Positions 12,216 through 23,019 of a stretch of 64,000 bases of DNA are shown piece after piece. Every line of letters starts with the position of its first letter. Position 1 is the first letter of the stretch. The DNA lies in contig OX578284.1 in assembly GCA_951217055.1 (NCBI GenBank), positions 27,988,187 through 28,052,186 on the forward strand. Reading direction: 5' to 3'. The DNA comes from Gerris lacustris. Taxonomy: Eukaryota > Arthropoda > Insecta > Hemiptera > Gerridae. The notes under the pieces were generated by a model. The model worked only from the letters and a program-made list of their open reading frames with translations, did no database searches and had not been told where the DNA came from. Made by a program: the position numbers and the translations under genes.

Positions 12216-12289
12216 AGAGGAATTAGAATTACTTTATAAAATAATATGTCTCCCCCTTCTTATTACTTATTAATGCAACTCTAGTTCTT

Positions 12290-12345
12290 CCATGATCAGC
12301 ACTGATAAAGGCTTTATAAAAGCTGAAAGCTACTTTGATAAATAA
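12290..12345 (+). ncRNA. Degenerate hammerhead motif (right arm)
   Basis: This is the inverted partner of the motif at 12160-12215. The core here reads CTGATAA (12302-12308) instead of CTGANGA, so the invariant G8 is replaced by A; stem II and GAAA (12324-12327) remain. Family knowledge says G8 is catalytic, so this copy should be inactive. Confidence 0.5.
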
Positions 12346-12420
12346 TAAAAGCATTATTTTACGTGGAGAGACAGTTTCTTTGTATCCATTAATATGACCT
12401 CCATCAACCTTATAATGAAT

Positions 12421-13028
12421 TGTTTATTTCTAAGGCGAGATCAGATTTATAGATTCTCTTCCTGACACGTTATTTTATTTTATGACATTGAACCGATTTC
12501 GACGAAATATTAAATTAAAATAAATTTAAAAATATAAAAAATATATAAAAAAAATTAAAAATTAGTTCTAGACTCATTTTCTACTGGAATGTTTTACAGT
12601 GCATTAATCATTCTTATTATTTCAATTTTTACACACTGTATAAACTACAGGCCTGAAGATGTAATGGGACGAAATATAGCCATATATGTATGAAATAATC
12701 TAACACTTATTTCACTCTTTTTGACCCAACATTTAAAAGCTCCTATAATACTTGCAAGGGACCACAACATAATAAACATAATAATTATTAACACTTTGCT
12801 AATACTAAGTAGTTCAAATAAATTACTAGTTTTTTTGTTTTTTTTAATTAATAAGAATGCTTTTAAAGGCATTAAGTATAAAGTGCACTAAAGCATTTTA
12901 ATAACATTAAACAAATTTTAATTTAAATGCATACTCTATAATAATAAAAAAAGATGTAATTCTAAAGGTACATTACCTAATCTTCATTTGCTATTGCCTT
13001 TATAGCATTTTTTCTAATAACAGCTAAT
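12421..13028. other. AT-rich stretch, no gene seen
   Basis: No recognisable feature. The minus ORF 12645-12872 has no domain I know. Confidence 0.45.
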
Positions 13029-13033
13029 ACTAC
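13029..13033. repeat. BEL target-site duplication, left (ACTAC)
   Basis: ACTAC lies directly before the 5' LTR and again directly after the 3' LTR at 20463-20467. Five bp is the usual duplication for BEL/Pao integrases. Confidence 0.9.
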
Positions 13034-13397
13034 TGTTCAATATCTAGAATCGATAACATTTGTTTACTATTCGTATGAGGTAGGTCAAAAGGGTAGAACC
13101 GACCTGGGAGTCGCGTTCTCGTCGTCGGACTCTCCTCACGGTGACAACTCACTCTTTCTCTCCCGTATAATTCCGATTAAAATTGAGAATCAAGTGTAGC
13201 TTTTATTATTGTGTTCGGTACGGTGGATAGTTAATTCGACTATTAACTAATTATTCAAGAACGAATCAGAAGACTTCAGGGAGGCCTCCCTACATCTCGG
13301 CAGAAGACGGCTCGGCATTCGGTGAGTGTTCTCTCTCTTTTATATTCTCAAAATTCCAAAGGTACTCTTAATTCTTTATACTTGTAATTATCGTACA
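13034..13397 (+). repeat. BEL 5' LTR
   Basis: 364 bp, beginning TGTTCAATATC and ending TCGTACA (TG...CA). It appears identical to the 3' LTR at 20099-20462. The LTR should hold promoter and polyadenylation signals; a TTTTATATTC box near 13340 is the only promoter-like element that I noticed. Confidence 0.95.
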
Positions 13398-14506
13398 AGT
13401 AGCTGTGGTCCTTGGGGCCGAATTTCTCGATTGTGGTGCTCGGAAAAGTGGATTTTACAGTCAAAATCTCGTAAAAATACTCGGTATAGTTCTCGTAAGT
13501 TCGCGGTGGTGTTTATGGACTCATTTCTCGAAAAGTATTTACTCTTTGATCCCCGTACCGTGGTTAAATATTCTCTAATAGTTTGTGAACATTATAATAT
13601 AATTTGTTTTAAAATTAATTTAATTATTTTCTCGAAATCTAAACCAGAAGAATACCGGCAATATCGGCATAATAGCCATTGGTTTATAATAAACATTTCT
13701 CGGTTTTTATCGGATAGATTTTACTCATACGTTTATAACGTATTTATTATATATCTATCCTTGATTCTCGAATATAAAATCCTAAAATTTTACGTGGATT
13801 TATGTGTAAATTTAATAAATTCTCGCTTGGACAATTAAGTATGGTGTACTTAATGGCAATTGGTTATGGTGTACTATCGAAGTAGAGGTATCGATTATTG
13901 AATTCGATTAATTAACTTTTATGATTTATTGTGCTATTTTGTGATTTATGGTGAATTCTATAAGCTCACCTACATTTCTCTTACATTTTCGTTATCCTTT
14001 ATTACTTATTTAAATTGAGATTCAGTAGAATTGCCGTCTATTTAATTAAATTTGTTGATACGATAGGTATATCGATCCTATGTATCGATTGTTGCTATAG
14101 GTTAAATCTCGAAATCTATACATAGCCTAGATTGCTTAGAGATGGATTAGGTTACGCAGCTGAATTGCCCTCTGAACCCTCTTGGTATTGTCTCAGCCCT
14201 CTTATCTCTTTACTCCTTTATATAAATCGATCTCTTCTTAATGATTTATCTCTTATAAATATAAACAAATATTAATTATAATTATTCTCTTTTTTATTCT
14301 CAAATAATCACTTATTTTCAAACTGTTGTATCTCTATAACGGAACCTCACACAATTTTGAGAGTTGGCTCATTTTACTCGTCTCTTGACACGCTTTTATT
14401 AGAGTGGTCACAACACATATTTATTTTAAAAATTATTTTTCCCTCTTTATTCCGGTATATCTCATTCAAATTTTAATAGTCTTGAGTGTGGCACACTCCT
14501 ATCAAA
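13398..14506 (+). other. BEL leader (primer-binding region and 5' UTR)
   Basis: The 1.1 kb between LTR and gag should hold the primer-binding site and packaging signal. 'tggtccttgggg' at 13406-13417 starts with the TGG expected opposite a tRNA CCA end and is a candidate primer-binding site; I cannot name the tRNA. The hexamer TTCTCG and close variants recur about ten times between 13421 and 13825. A 170-codon ORF (13326-13838) starts inside the LTR and looks incidental. Confidence 0.5.
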
Positions 14507-17500
14507 ATGGCAACCGAGGATAAACAAAAATTAGCCCTTTTACGCTCTAAGCAGGACACCTTATTTCGTCGAGCGCAACATGCATATGACTTAATAAAAA
14601 ATTTAAATGATCCAAAAACATTAGAAAACTTCCTAATACGTGCTCGAACTATAGATGATAACCGAGCAGAGTATACGCAAGTTGTTGAAAAGGTAAATAA
14701 CTTAGCTATTGTTGTTGAGCCTACTAAAACCCCTAGTTATGAATGTCTCGGCTCTTTTGATGATATGTATGGTGCAATAATATTAGCTAGGGAAAAGTAT
14801 GAGTCGTCCTTAGTACAACCCCTTAATGAGCAAACTCCAGCCGTAGTAAGTACTCACTCCTCTGTAAGCCATCTTCCTCGTATTCAACTTAAACATTTTT
14901 CGGGTGACCTGACTGAGTGGTTACCGTTCCACAGTTTGTTTGTGAGCCTAGTACACGATAATAAAACTCTGTCTAAAATTCAAAAGTTTCAATATCTACA
15001 GAGTTGTTTATCAGGAGATGCTGCCTCGCTGATAAAACATCTTCCCGTTATAGATACTAATTATGATGTAGCTCTCTCTATACTTCGAGAAAGATTTCAC
15101 TCTCATAGACATTTAGCCGCTATACATGTTGAGAAAATTCTTAACTTAAAACCTCAAATGTCGGATAGCTATGCATCTCTTCGAGCAATTTATGAAACTC
15201 TTAATGAAAACAACTCAGCTCTCGAGGCGCTCCAAATTCCTAACATGGCAGATTTTCTTCTGTTTCATTTAGCCTTCAGAAATTTACACTCTAACACTCG
15301 TCAATTGTTTGAAGCTCATTACCTTCAAAAGCAAATCGCTCTTCAAGCTGCTAACTTAGTTCCTGATACAAATGAACCTACTGTAACACCTATTCCAACT
15401 TTTAAGGAGTTAATGGAATTTCTCTCGGGACACTGTAAGGTGCTTGAATCTTCCACACTCATCTCTACTAAAACCGTGAAACCTTCTCCCGTTTATGTCC
15501 CACCTCGTCGTCAGCCTCAGAGGGAATATAACTTAACTCGTAATGTGAAAGGCTACACTGCCACCTCTCATAAACAGCGTTCATTCACTCCACGACCAAA
15601 CTATACCTCAAATAAAGTACCATGTGGTGTCTGTAAGCAAAGTTCTCACTCAATATACTCCTGTTCAGACCTCATTGCTCGCTCTCCAACACAGCGTCTT
15701 CAGTTGATCAGGTCATTAGGCCGGTGTGAGCAGTGTCTAGGTTATCACAGAACCACAGACTGTAAATCTCGTTCGTCATGTGTAAAGTGTGGTTCATCTT
15801 TACATCATTCTATTCTACATCCTGAGCATACTCAACCAAATCCTAAATCTCATCACTCGGCTGAACATGTTGAACCTGTTCAGATAAACAATGCTTCTCT
15901 TCACGCTGATTACTCGCGATGCTCGGTCATACTCGGAACTGCAGTTGTTCACATACAAGATGCGACAGGTGCTTTTATAAATGCTAGAATGCTTTTAGAC
16001 TCTGGAGCTCAGTCATCTTTTTTAACTCGTAGTTTTTTCTCTCGACTTGGATTGAGGTATAAGAAGTCTGACATTACAGTCACAGGACTTGGTCAGTCCT
16101 CCGTAACTCATGCTCGGGGCGTTACGTCTATTGTGTTAAAACCTCGAAATAGTGATGAACCTCGTCTCTCTACAGAAGCAGTCATCATGGACCAACTTAC
16201 AGGAAAACTCCCTGCATATCCTCTTCCGGAATCAGTAAGACAGAACTTCTCAAATCTTCAGTTAGCAGATCCTAACTTTATTCACCCAGCTCCTATTGAT
16301 GGTATCATTGGTGCGGAACTCATTCCTCATATTTATAGTGGTAACTCGAAACTTAGTAGACCTGGTGAGCCTTGTGCTATGAGCTCGATATTTGGTTGGG
16401 TGATTACTGGTGCTGTACCCAGGAACTCCACTATTTCTGTATTTACAGCCGAAGTAACTCTCGATGACACTCTAAAGAAGTTCTGGGAGGTAGAAGAACT
16501 TCCTTCCATTCCCATCTCTAATCCAGAAAATGACCTATGTGAATCTATATTTTTATCTCAATATAAGCGCCAACCAGATGGCAGGTATGTGGTACCCCTG
16601 ATGCTACGAGACAACCATTCTCAACTCGGTGGTTCCTATGGTTATGCCTTACGTTGCTTTACCAACTTAGAGAAAAGACTCGATCGTAACACTGAATTAA
16701 AGTTGGAGTATCACCAGTTTATGAAGGATTATGAATCTCTAGGTCACATGCGTGCTCTCTCTAAACCTAGTGCTCTTCCTACATATGTTATACCTCACCA
16801 TCCGGTTTTCAACCCCTCAAGTTCTTCAACTAAGCTCAGAGTTGTCTTCAATGGCTCAGCCAAGACAACCTCATCACTCTCACTCAATGACGTTTTGTAT
16901 GCTGGTCCAAAATTACAAACAGATATCAGAGTAATTATTGGTAAATTCCGTTTACATGCTGTAGCGTTCACCGCTGATGTTGAACGCATGTTTAGGCAAT
17001 TTAACATCCTGCCTGAAGATACTCGGTTCCAGCACATACTCTGGAGGTACTCGAAGGATCAACCCATCACTGAGTATGAACTTCTCACAAATACTTACGG
17101 TCTCCGTTCTGCACCATATTTGGCTGGCCGAAGTCTACGCCAAATCGCCGTTGACGAAGGTTCCTCTTATCCTCGTGCTCGTGAAATTATAATCGAAGAA
17201 ACTTATGTTGATAATATTATTTCTGGAGCTAGTTCTGTTGAAGAAGCACTGAACTTACAAGTTCAAGTTATTGATATCTTATCTCGTGGAGGATTGAAGT
17301 TACGAAAGTGGAGTAGTAACCATCCCTCATTACTATCTGGCATTGCCAAAGAAGACTTAGAAGAACCTCTTGTTTTCGATTCAGATGAAATTATTACAAT
17401 TAAAATCCTCGGACTTCAGTGGTCGCCAAAGTCAGATTATTTCACCTATAAAACCTCTAAACTCGAACCTCGTTTTACCAAGCGTGCCTTATTATCTGAT

Positions 17501-19783
17501 ATCTCTCGGTTATATGATCCTATGGGGTGGTTATGCCCTGTTGTATTTCTAGCCAAGCAACTTATACAAAGACTATGGGTTCTTGGTCTCTCTTGGGACG
17601 ACCCCATACCATCTGACTGCAAAGAAGTTTGGAATCAAATAGCACTTGAAATACCTTCTCTTTCGCAGGTCAAGATACCACGACAAGTTGTGTTCCCTTC
17701 TAATCCTATCTACAGACTCGTGGGATTCAGCGACGCTAGTGAGCGTGGGTTCGGTGCCGTAGTCTATCTCAACGTGGCTACCTCTGAAAGAAGTTTCTCT
17801 TACATATTATGTGCGAAGTCTCGTGTAGCACCTCTTCGAACTTTATCGATTCCACGTCTCGAGCTGCTCGGTGCATGCTTGTTGTCGAAATTAATAAAGC
17901 ATACTCATGCTGTTTACTCTACTCTCACTATATCGGAAACCCTTGCGTTCACAGACTCAACCGTAGTATTAGCTTGGTTGACGACTCCACCATTTCAGTT
18001 AAAAACGTTTGTGGCTAATCGTGTTGTGGAAATTACTACCAGTCTTGCTCCTTCTCAGTGGCATCATGTGGTAACCAATGAGAATCCTGCTGATTTCGCT
18101 AGTCGTGGCCTTCTACCTCATCAGATTATTAATAACATTCTATGGTTCTCTGGTCCTCCTTGGTTATCCCAAAACTTTGAAGAATGGCCAATAAATAAGG
18201 ATTATCCTCGACCTCACGAACTACCTGAGTGCAAGACTCCTACTAATCTCATATGTACCGCTACAACCACAAATACACCCTCGTCTCAGTTATCTAGTGA
18301 ACTTCTCGATCGTTACTCTTCTTTCCGTAAGTTAAAAACTATTGTTGCATGGCTTCTTCGATTTATTAACAATACTCGTCTACCTCAACATGAACGAAAT
18401 TTAGATCCCCTGTTATCAAAAGAAGAACTAGACTTTTCAACACACAAGTTGGTATTCGTAGACCAACAACTTCACTTCAGAGATGAGATAATCCGACTTA
18501 AAAATGGAAAGGAATGTTCCAAGCGGTTTCAAGGTCTGACACCCTTTCTCGACCCCCTAGGTGTCATCAGGGTGGGGGGTCGGCTTCATCATGCTGACTT
18601 GCCATATCAAACTCGACATCCTTTTCTTCTGGCAAAGTCAAGCTCTCTCTCTCGACTAATTATTGATTACTTCCATAAGTTCCATCTTCATGTCGGACCA
18701 CGAACACTCCAATCCATAATCCAAGAAAAGTTTTGGATCATGTCAGCAAGACAAGCCATTCGTTCTCGATTAAGTCGCTGCTTACAATGTTTAAAATTTA
18801 GATCATCAACTATTCAACCCCAAATGGCTGATCTCCCACTTGCCCGTTTATCTCCCCAGCCTAGACCATTTATGAAAGTTGGTACTGATTTCGGCGGACC
18901 ATTTATAATCAAGGAGAGTTATCGTCGAAATGCCCGTACTTCAAAGGCTTATCTCTGTTTATTCATATGCTTTGCCACCAAGGCCGTGCACCTTGAGGTG
19001 GTATCCGATCTTTCAACAGAAGCTTTTATTGCTGCTCTTGAAAGATTTGTAAGTAGAAGAGGACTCTGCTCTGTAATCCACAGTGATTGTGGCACCAATT
19101 ATGTTGGTGCACATCGATATCTGTCAGATCTTTATAAAATGTTAGATGACCCGACGAACAAAAGATCAGTAAACACCTGGTTCACAGATAGGCAGATAAC
19201 ATGGAAGCGTAATCCACCTAATGCTCCTCATTTTGGTGGTTTATGGGAGCAAGGTATCAAGGCGTCTAAGCACTTATTACGTCGCACGATAGGTGATCAA
19301 TCTCTGACATTCGAAGGACTCACCACCGTGTTCACTCGTGTCGAGGCCATGCTCAACTCTCGACCACTCTGTGACCCATCAACAAGCCCTGATGAACTTG
19401 AGCCTCTCACCCCTGCTCATTTTTTAATAGGTGGTCCTTTAACATCCTTTCCGGAACCGAACTTCTTAGACGTCCCGATGAACCGATTAAGTAGATGGGA
19501 GCTCTTGAAGAAAATGTCACAGCAATTTTGGAATCGCTGGAAGAATGAGTATTTAGGTACACTCATCCGAAGACATAAATGGACTGCTCAGAAGCCTAAT
19601 CTCGAAACTGGTGATTTAGTATTGGTGAATGACGGGAAGTCACCAGCACTCCGCTGGCAAGTTGGACGGGTCGTATCTACACACCCAGGTCCAGACAAGA
19701 TCGTGCGTGTAGTCACTATTCGCACTCCTACTGGTGAGTATATGAGGCCTGTAGTTAAACTGGCCTATCTGCCACCAAATTAA
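14507..19783 (+). CDS. gag-pol: BEL/Pao Gag-Pol polyprotein
   Basis: A single 1758-codon frame encodes all proteins for reverse transcription and integration. I start at the ATG at 14507 because the frame upstream opens only with a GTG (14486). Domains in residue order: DUF1759-like gag core about 125-210; zinc knuckle CGVCKQSSHSIYSC at 373-386 with further Cys/His clusters from 407 and 425; aspartic protease DSGAQ at 498; RT motif A 'FTADVE' near 821-826 and motif C YVDN at 900-903; RNase H 'GFSDAS' with Asp 1076; integrase zinc-binding H...H from 1390 to CLQC 1425; integrase core Asp 1461, Asp 1527, Glu 1581. Motif C has Asn where the classic YXDD has a second Asp; this may be lineage-typical in BEL or a weakness. 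No frameshift or stop interrupts the frame, so the copy may be autonomous. Confidence 0.95.
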   Translation: MATEDKQKLALLRSKQDTLFRRAQHAYDLIKNLNDPKTLENFLIRARTIDDNRAEYTQVVEKVNNLAIVVEPTKTPSYECLGSFDDMYGAIILAREKYESSLVQPLNEQTPAVVSTHSSVSHLPRIQLKHFSGDLTEWLPFHSLFVSLVHDNKTLSKIQKFQYLQSCLSGDAASLIKHLPVIDTNYDVALSILRERFHSHRHLAAIHVEKILNLKPQMSDSYASLRAIYETLNENNSALEALQIPNMADFLLFHLAFRNLHSNTRQLFEAHYLQKQIALQAANLVPDTNEPTVTPIPTFKELMEFLSGHCKVLESSTLISTKTVKPSPVYVPPRRQPQREYNLTRNVKGYTATSHKQRSFTPRPNYTSNKVPCGVCKQSSHSIYSCSDLIARSPTQRLQLIRSLGRCEQCLGYHRTTDCKSRSSCVKCGSSLHHSILHPEHTQPNPKSHHSAEHVEPVQINNASLHADYSRCSVILGTAVVHIQDATGAFINARMLLDSGAQSSFLTRSFFSRLGLRYKKSDITVTGLGQSSVTHARGVTSIVLKPRNSDEPRLSTEAVIMDQLTGKLPAYPLPESVRQNFSNLQLADPNFIHPAPIDGIIGAELIPHIYSGNSKLSRPGEPCAMSSIFGWVITGAVPRNSTISVFTAEVTLDDTLKKFWEVEELPSIPISNPENDLCESIFLSQYKRQPDGRYVVPLMLRDNHSQLGGSYGYALRCFTNLEKRLDRNTELKLEYHQFMKDYESLGHMRALSKPSALPTYVIPHHPVFNPSSSSTKLRVVFNGSAKTTSSLSLNDVLYAGPKLQTDIRVIIGKFRLHAVAFTADVERMFRQFNILPEDTRFQHILWRYSKDQPITEYELLTNTYGLRSAPYLAGRSLRQIAVDEGSSYPRAREIIIEETYVDNIISGASSVEEALNLQVQVIDILSRGGLKLRKWSSNHPSLLSGIAKEDLEEPLVFDSDEIITIKILGLQWSPKSDYFTYKTSKLEPRFTKRALLSDISRLYDPMGWLCPVVFLAKQLIQRLWVLGLSWDDPIPSDCKEVWNQIALEIPSLSQVKIPRQVVFPSNPIYRLVGFSDASERGFGAVVYLNVATSERSFSYILCAKSRVAPLRTLSIPRLELLGACLLSKLIKHTHAVYSTLTISETLAFTDSTVVLAWLTTPPFQLKTFVANRVVEITTSLAPSQWHHVVTNENPADFASRGLLPHQIINNILWFSGPPWLSQNFEEWPINKDYPRPHELPECKTPTNLICTATTTNTPSSQLSSELLDRYSSFRKLKTIVAWLLRFINNTRLPQHERNLDPLLSKEELDFSTHKLVFVDQQLHFRDEIIRLKNGKECSKRFQGLTPFLDPLGVIRVGGRLHHADLPYQTRHPFLLAKSSSLSRLIIDYFHKFHLHVGPRTLQSIIQEKFWIMSARQAIRSRLSRCLQCLKFRSSTIQPQMADLPLARLSPQPRPFMKVGTDFGGPFIIKESYRRNARTSKAYLCLFICFATKAVHLEVVSDLSTEAFIAALERFVSRRGLCSVIHSDCGTNYVGAHRYLSDLYKMLDDPTNKRSVNTWFTDRQITWKRNPPNAPHFGGLWEQGIKASKHLLRRTIGDQSLTFEGLTTVFTRVEAMLNSRPLCDPSTSPDELEPLTPAHFLIGGPLTSFPEPNFLDVPMNRLSRWELLKKMSQQFWNRWKNEYLGTLIRRHKWTAQKPNLETGDLVLVNDGKSPALRWQVGRVVSTHPGPDKIVRVVTIRTPTGEYMRPVVKLAYLPPN

Positions 19784-20098
19784 GAACTAAGAAGTTCGCT
19801 CTTCATTTATTTATTTTTTTTTTTCTCAAGTAAATTTTCATTTTTTTCTTATAATAACCATTGAAGTAGGTTATTTCTTTCTCTCTACAAAAGGAAATCT
19901 TTTTTTTTTTCTCGTTTCTTCACTCCTCGTCCCGAAGTAGGGTTGGTTTCATCCAATTCACTTGGTAACTCTTATTTTTTTTTGTTTCTTTTCCTACCTA
20001 ACGTGACTCGGAGTTCGTTTTCTTTTCCGATAGGAGATTATAATTTTTTTTCCTATCCTCCACTTGTGTTCAGAAACATCCTGTTTCGGTGGGGGGTA
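19784..20098 (+). other. BEL 3' untranslated region with polypurine tract
   Basis: T-rich, non-coding, ending in 'ggtgggggg' (20088-20096) just before the 3' LTR. The G run is the likely plus-strand primer (polypurine tract). No env frame is present. Confidence 0.8.
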
Positions 20099-20462
20099 TG
20101 TTCAATATCTAGAATCGATAACATTTGTTTACTATTCGTATGAGGTAGGTCAAAAGGGTAGAACCGACCTGGGAGTCGCGTTCTCGTCGTCGGACTCTCC
20201 TCACGGTGACAACTCACTCTTTCTCTCCCGTATAATTCCGATTAAAATTGAGAATCAAGTGTAGCTTTTATTATTGTGTTCGGTACGGTGGATAGTTAAT
20301 TCGACTATTAACTAATTATTCAAGAACGAATCAGAAGACTTCAGGGAGGCCTCCCTACATCTCGGCAGAAGACGGCTCGGCATTCGGTGAGTGTTCTCTC
20401 TCTTTTATATTCTCAAAATTCCAAAGGTACTCTTAATTCTTTATACTTGTAATTATCGTACA
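20099..20462 (+). repeat. BEL 3' LTR
   Basis: 364 bp, same length and apparently same sequence as the 5' LTR, TG...CA ends. It is followed by ACTAC at 20463-20467, the right half of the target duplication. Confidence 0.95.
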
Positions 20463-20467
20463 ACTAC

Positions 20468-23019
20468 TAATATACAGTACTTTACTATTTAAATTAAAAG
20501 GAAAATTAATGTAATATTTTAAAAGCGGTGTATTTAGTGATAATGAAGGGTAAATCAATTATTTAATGACTTCAATAATTTAATGCCATCGGCTTACATT
20601 CATATATGGTTTAATTTTTAAATAAAGTCTACCAATATTACATATAGCACATAGCTTATAACTTTAGTACAATATAATATTATATTCTATACTATATACT
20701 CAGTAATGAATGCTAATGCACAGCAATGCATATACAGCTTGCCTTATCACTGGACTGATTGTCACATGAGTGTGAAATATTGTATAATAGGCTTTTTAAA
20801 ATATGAGTGTCTCTAAAATAATCAGTTGATGCGCGAGAGGAAAGATTTTTATCTATAATTTATTTTTTATTTTTATTTATCTAAATTTCGTAATAATTGG
20901 ACAAGTAAGTAGTGTTAATACATGAGCTCAAAAATGTCTCATGGTGTATGATACCCATTTTTGTTGAGGAACAAAAGAAGTTTAGACACATTTTTTTTTT
21001 TCAGAATGGATCAATCTCGGGATTAAAAAATACCTAATTTTACCGCCATAAAATGTTATTAGAATTTTGAGACGTTATCGATCTAACTTGTTATTGGCTA
21101 AAATTGTAGTTTCTGATCCCTCTTGCATATTAAATTCGTAGAACTGATAATTTTCTCCCCTCAAGCCTCTGTTATTATTAGATCGATTTTGGTCATAGCC
21201 TCCGGGGTTTAAACCCTTTCTCTGATCCAGCAGAAACTTCAGTTCTGGAATTTTCTTCTATTGAAAATTTCTCTTCGATTTTGTAACGAGACGGTTTATG
21301 ATAAAATTACCCCATACTTTGGAAAATGTTATTAAATCTCACTTTTATTTTAATTTTACCTGCAGGATGAGTTTTATGATGAAAAGTTCCAAGAATATGG
21401 CTTCAATGATATTTTCACATACCTGTAACAGATAATTTTTAGGATATTATAGATATTATATTTAAAATGTTACTTAAATATAATTTTTTGGAGAAGTTAT
21501 TTGGGTAAGTTAACTTATTATAGAGAGAGGTATATTGCTTTTGTACACTTTATATTAAAATAAAGTGTGCGTCAATCGTATTCTTTATTAATATATAGTC
21601 CTGTAGTTTTTATTTCTCTAAAAGATAGTTCTTAATACATATTTGGAAATTTTAATTCTTCATTCTCATTTGTATTACATAATGCATCGTCATTTGTATT
21701 AAATAATCAATCGGAAATAAGTATGGATTCATCATAATGACTTAGATTTCCTATTATATACAATTCAATTTAATATTTTAGAGGAAATATGAATAATTAA
21801 AAAAAAATCTTCCTGGGCAAGTTATAAAAAGTGAGGAAGGCATGGTGAAGATGATTTTTCCTCTTTTTTGCAAAAGGGTTTCTTTTGGGTCAAAAACTTG
21901 CGAGTGTTAGAAACTTCGTGTAAAACTCTTCGGACCTCCCTCCCCCAACTCGGAACGCCTGCTACAATATTTCCAGGGAGAAAGAGAGGAAAAAATACGA
22001 AGAAGAAAAAAAAAATAATACCAGGAAGAATTTGGCTTTTGCGGTCGGAGCCTTGACTTATTCAAAAAGTTATCGATAGGAAGACGGGGTTTTTTTTTTA
22101 CTCCCCTTTCTTCTTGTTAGGAAGTGGAAACGAGGGTTTTATGGTTACTTGGTTAGATCGGAGAAGCGGAAAGAACAATATCTTGGGATAACGGCAAAAG
22201 AAAAATTGCATGGATTTTCTAATTGGATTAAGGGGTTACAGACTCAAGTTTTATAACGAACGACAAGTTGACTACTCGACTTGACTTTTAACTTCCTCTC
22301 TTATTTTACCCCCTAGAGTTTACTGAAAAATACAATTAACCTCTGCTGATTGTTTCTTTGACTTTCTTTAACATTAGATTAACTACAAAACTAATATAAA
22401 TTTCATAAAATGTGCTCCTTTATTGTTATCAAAGTTTTATATAAATTTCAGTTTGAACAAAAAAAAAAAAAAAAAAAAAATGTTTTTGATTGTGTATACT
22501 TTCTCTGTATCTCTTTCGGTTGAAGTCTTTCTTTATATTTTAATATATTATTTTTTGTTACTTAAAGAGGCATTTGCTATACCTAAGCCGTACACAAGTT
22601 TGCCTCATTCTAGACAGTTCTTTGTTTTCAATGTTTAATGAATGAGAAAGCTCTTTAAGTTGCCTTACTATTTCAGACAACTTATTTTCCTTAGTTTCAA
22701 ATTAATTCGACATAATGATTCTAGTTAATCCCCTTATTTCCTTAATGGCTTAGTTGAAAAGGCCATACTAGTTTTCTTGCCATATTCACTACTTTTTTCT
22801 ACGTTTATACCTTCCTTCTCATATACCTAATATATATAATTCCTGTAACTACGTAAGAATCCTTCCAATCACTTGGTTACTTCTAAAATTAATTTAAATT
22901 GGGCATATCTGATTATTGCACCTCTTTTTTTAAAATGCATTCTTACCTCACTTAGCTGGAATTAATGATACTAAATTTAAACTCCTGAAATTTTCAATTT
23001 TCAAAATTATACTTACACT
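20468..23019. other. AT-rich stretch, no gene seen
   Basis: No coding region with a recognisable domain. A poly(A) run lies at 22460-22480. The segment 21840-22250 is less AT-rich with long purine tracts, but its 62-codon ORF has no known match that I recognise. Confidence 0.45.

Larger units (their letters stand above)
12118..12412. mobile_element. Small hammerhead-bearing (Penelope-like?) element
   Basis: The left arm (12123-~12195) and right arm (~12310-12386) are inverted copies: 'aaagaaactg', 'ctccacgtaaaat', 'tttatcaaag.agctttcagc' all recur inverted. A ~26-bp tail after the right arm ('cattaatatgacctccatca') resembles the tail after the right arm of the 57.0 kb element. 'taatgaat' occurs just before (12110-12117) and just after (12413-12420) and is a plausible 8-bp target duplication. 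Each arm contains a hammerhead core (see separate entries). No protein is encoded. Confidence 0.6.
13034..20462 (+). mobile_element. Full-length BEL/Pao LTR retrotransposon
   Basis: A 7429-bp element consists of two 364-bp LTRs, a ~1.1 kb leader, one uninterrupted gag-pol frame (14507-19783), a ~315-bp 3' untranslated part and a G-rich polypurine tract. The domain order gag, protease, RT, RNase H, integrase, and the DUF1759-like gag, are those of BEL/Pao elements. The 5-bp direct repeat ACTAC marks the insertion. There is no env-like frame after pol. Intact coding and LTRs without a difference that I could see by eye point to a very recent, possibly mobile copy. Confidence 0.95.

Noticed and set aside
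13326..13838. 170-codon ORF at the BEL 5' end
   Set aside because: It begins inside the LTR, crosses the presumed primer-binding site and shows no domain.
14486..14506. GTG-initiated start of the BEL polyprotein
   Set aside because: Eukaryotic translation should start at ATG; the first in-frame ATG is 14507 and follows directly.
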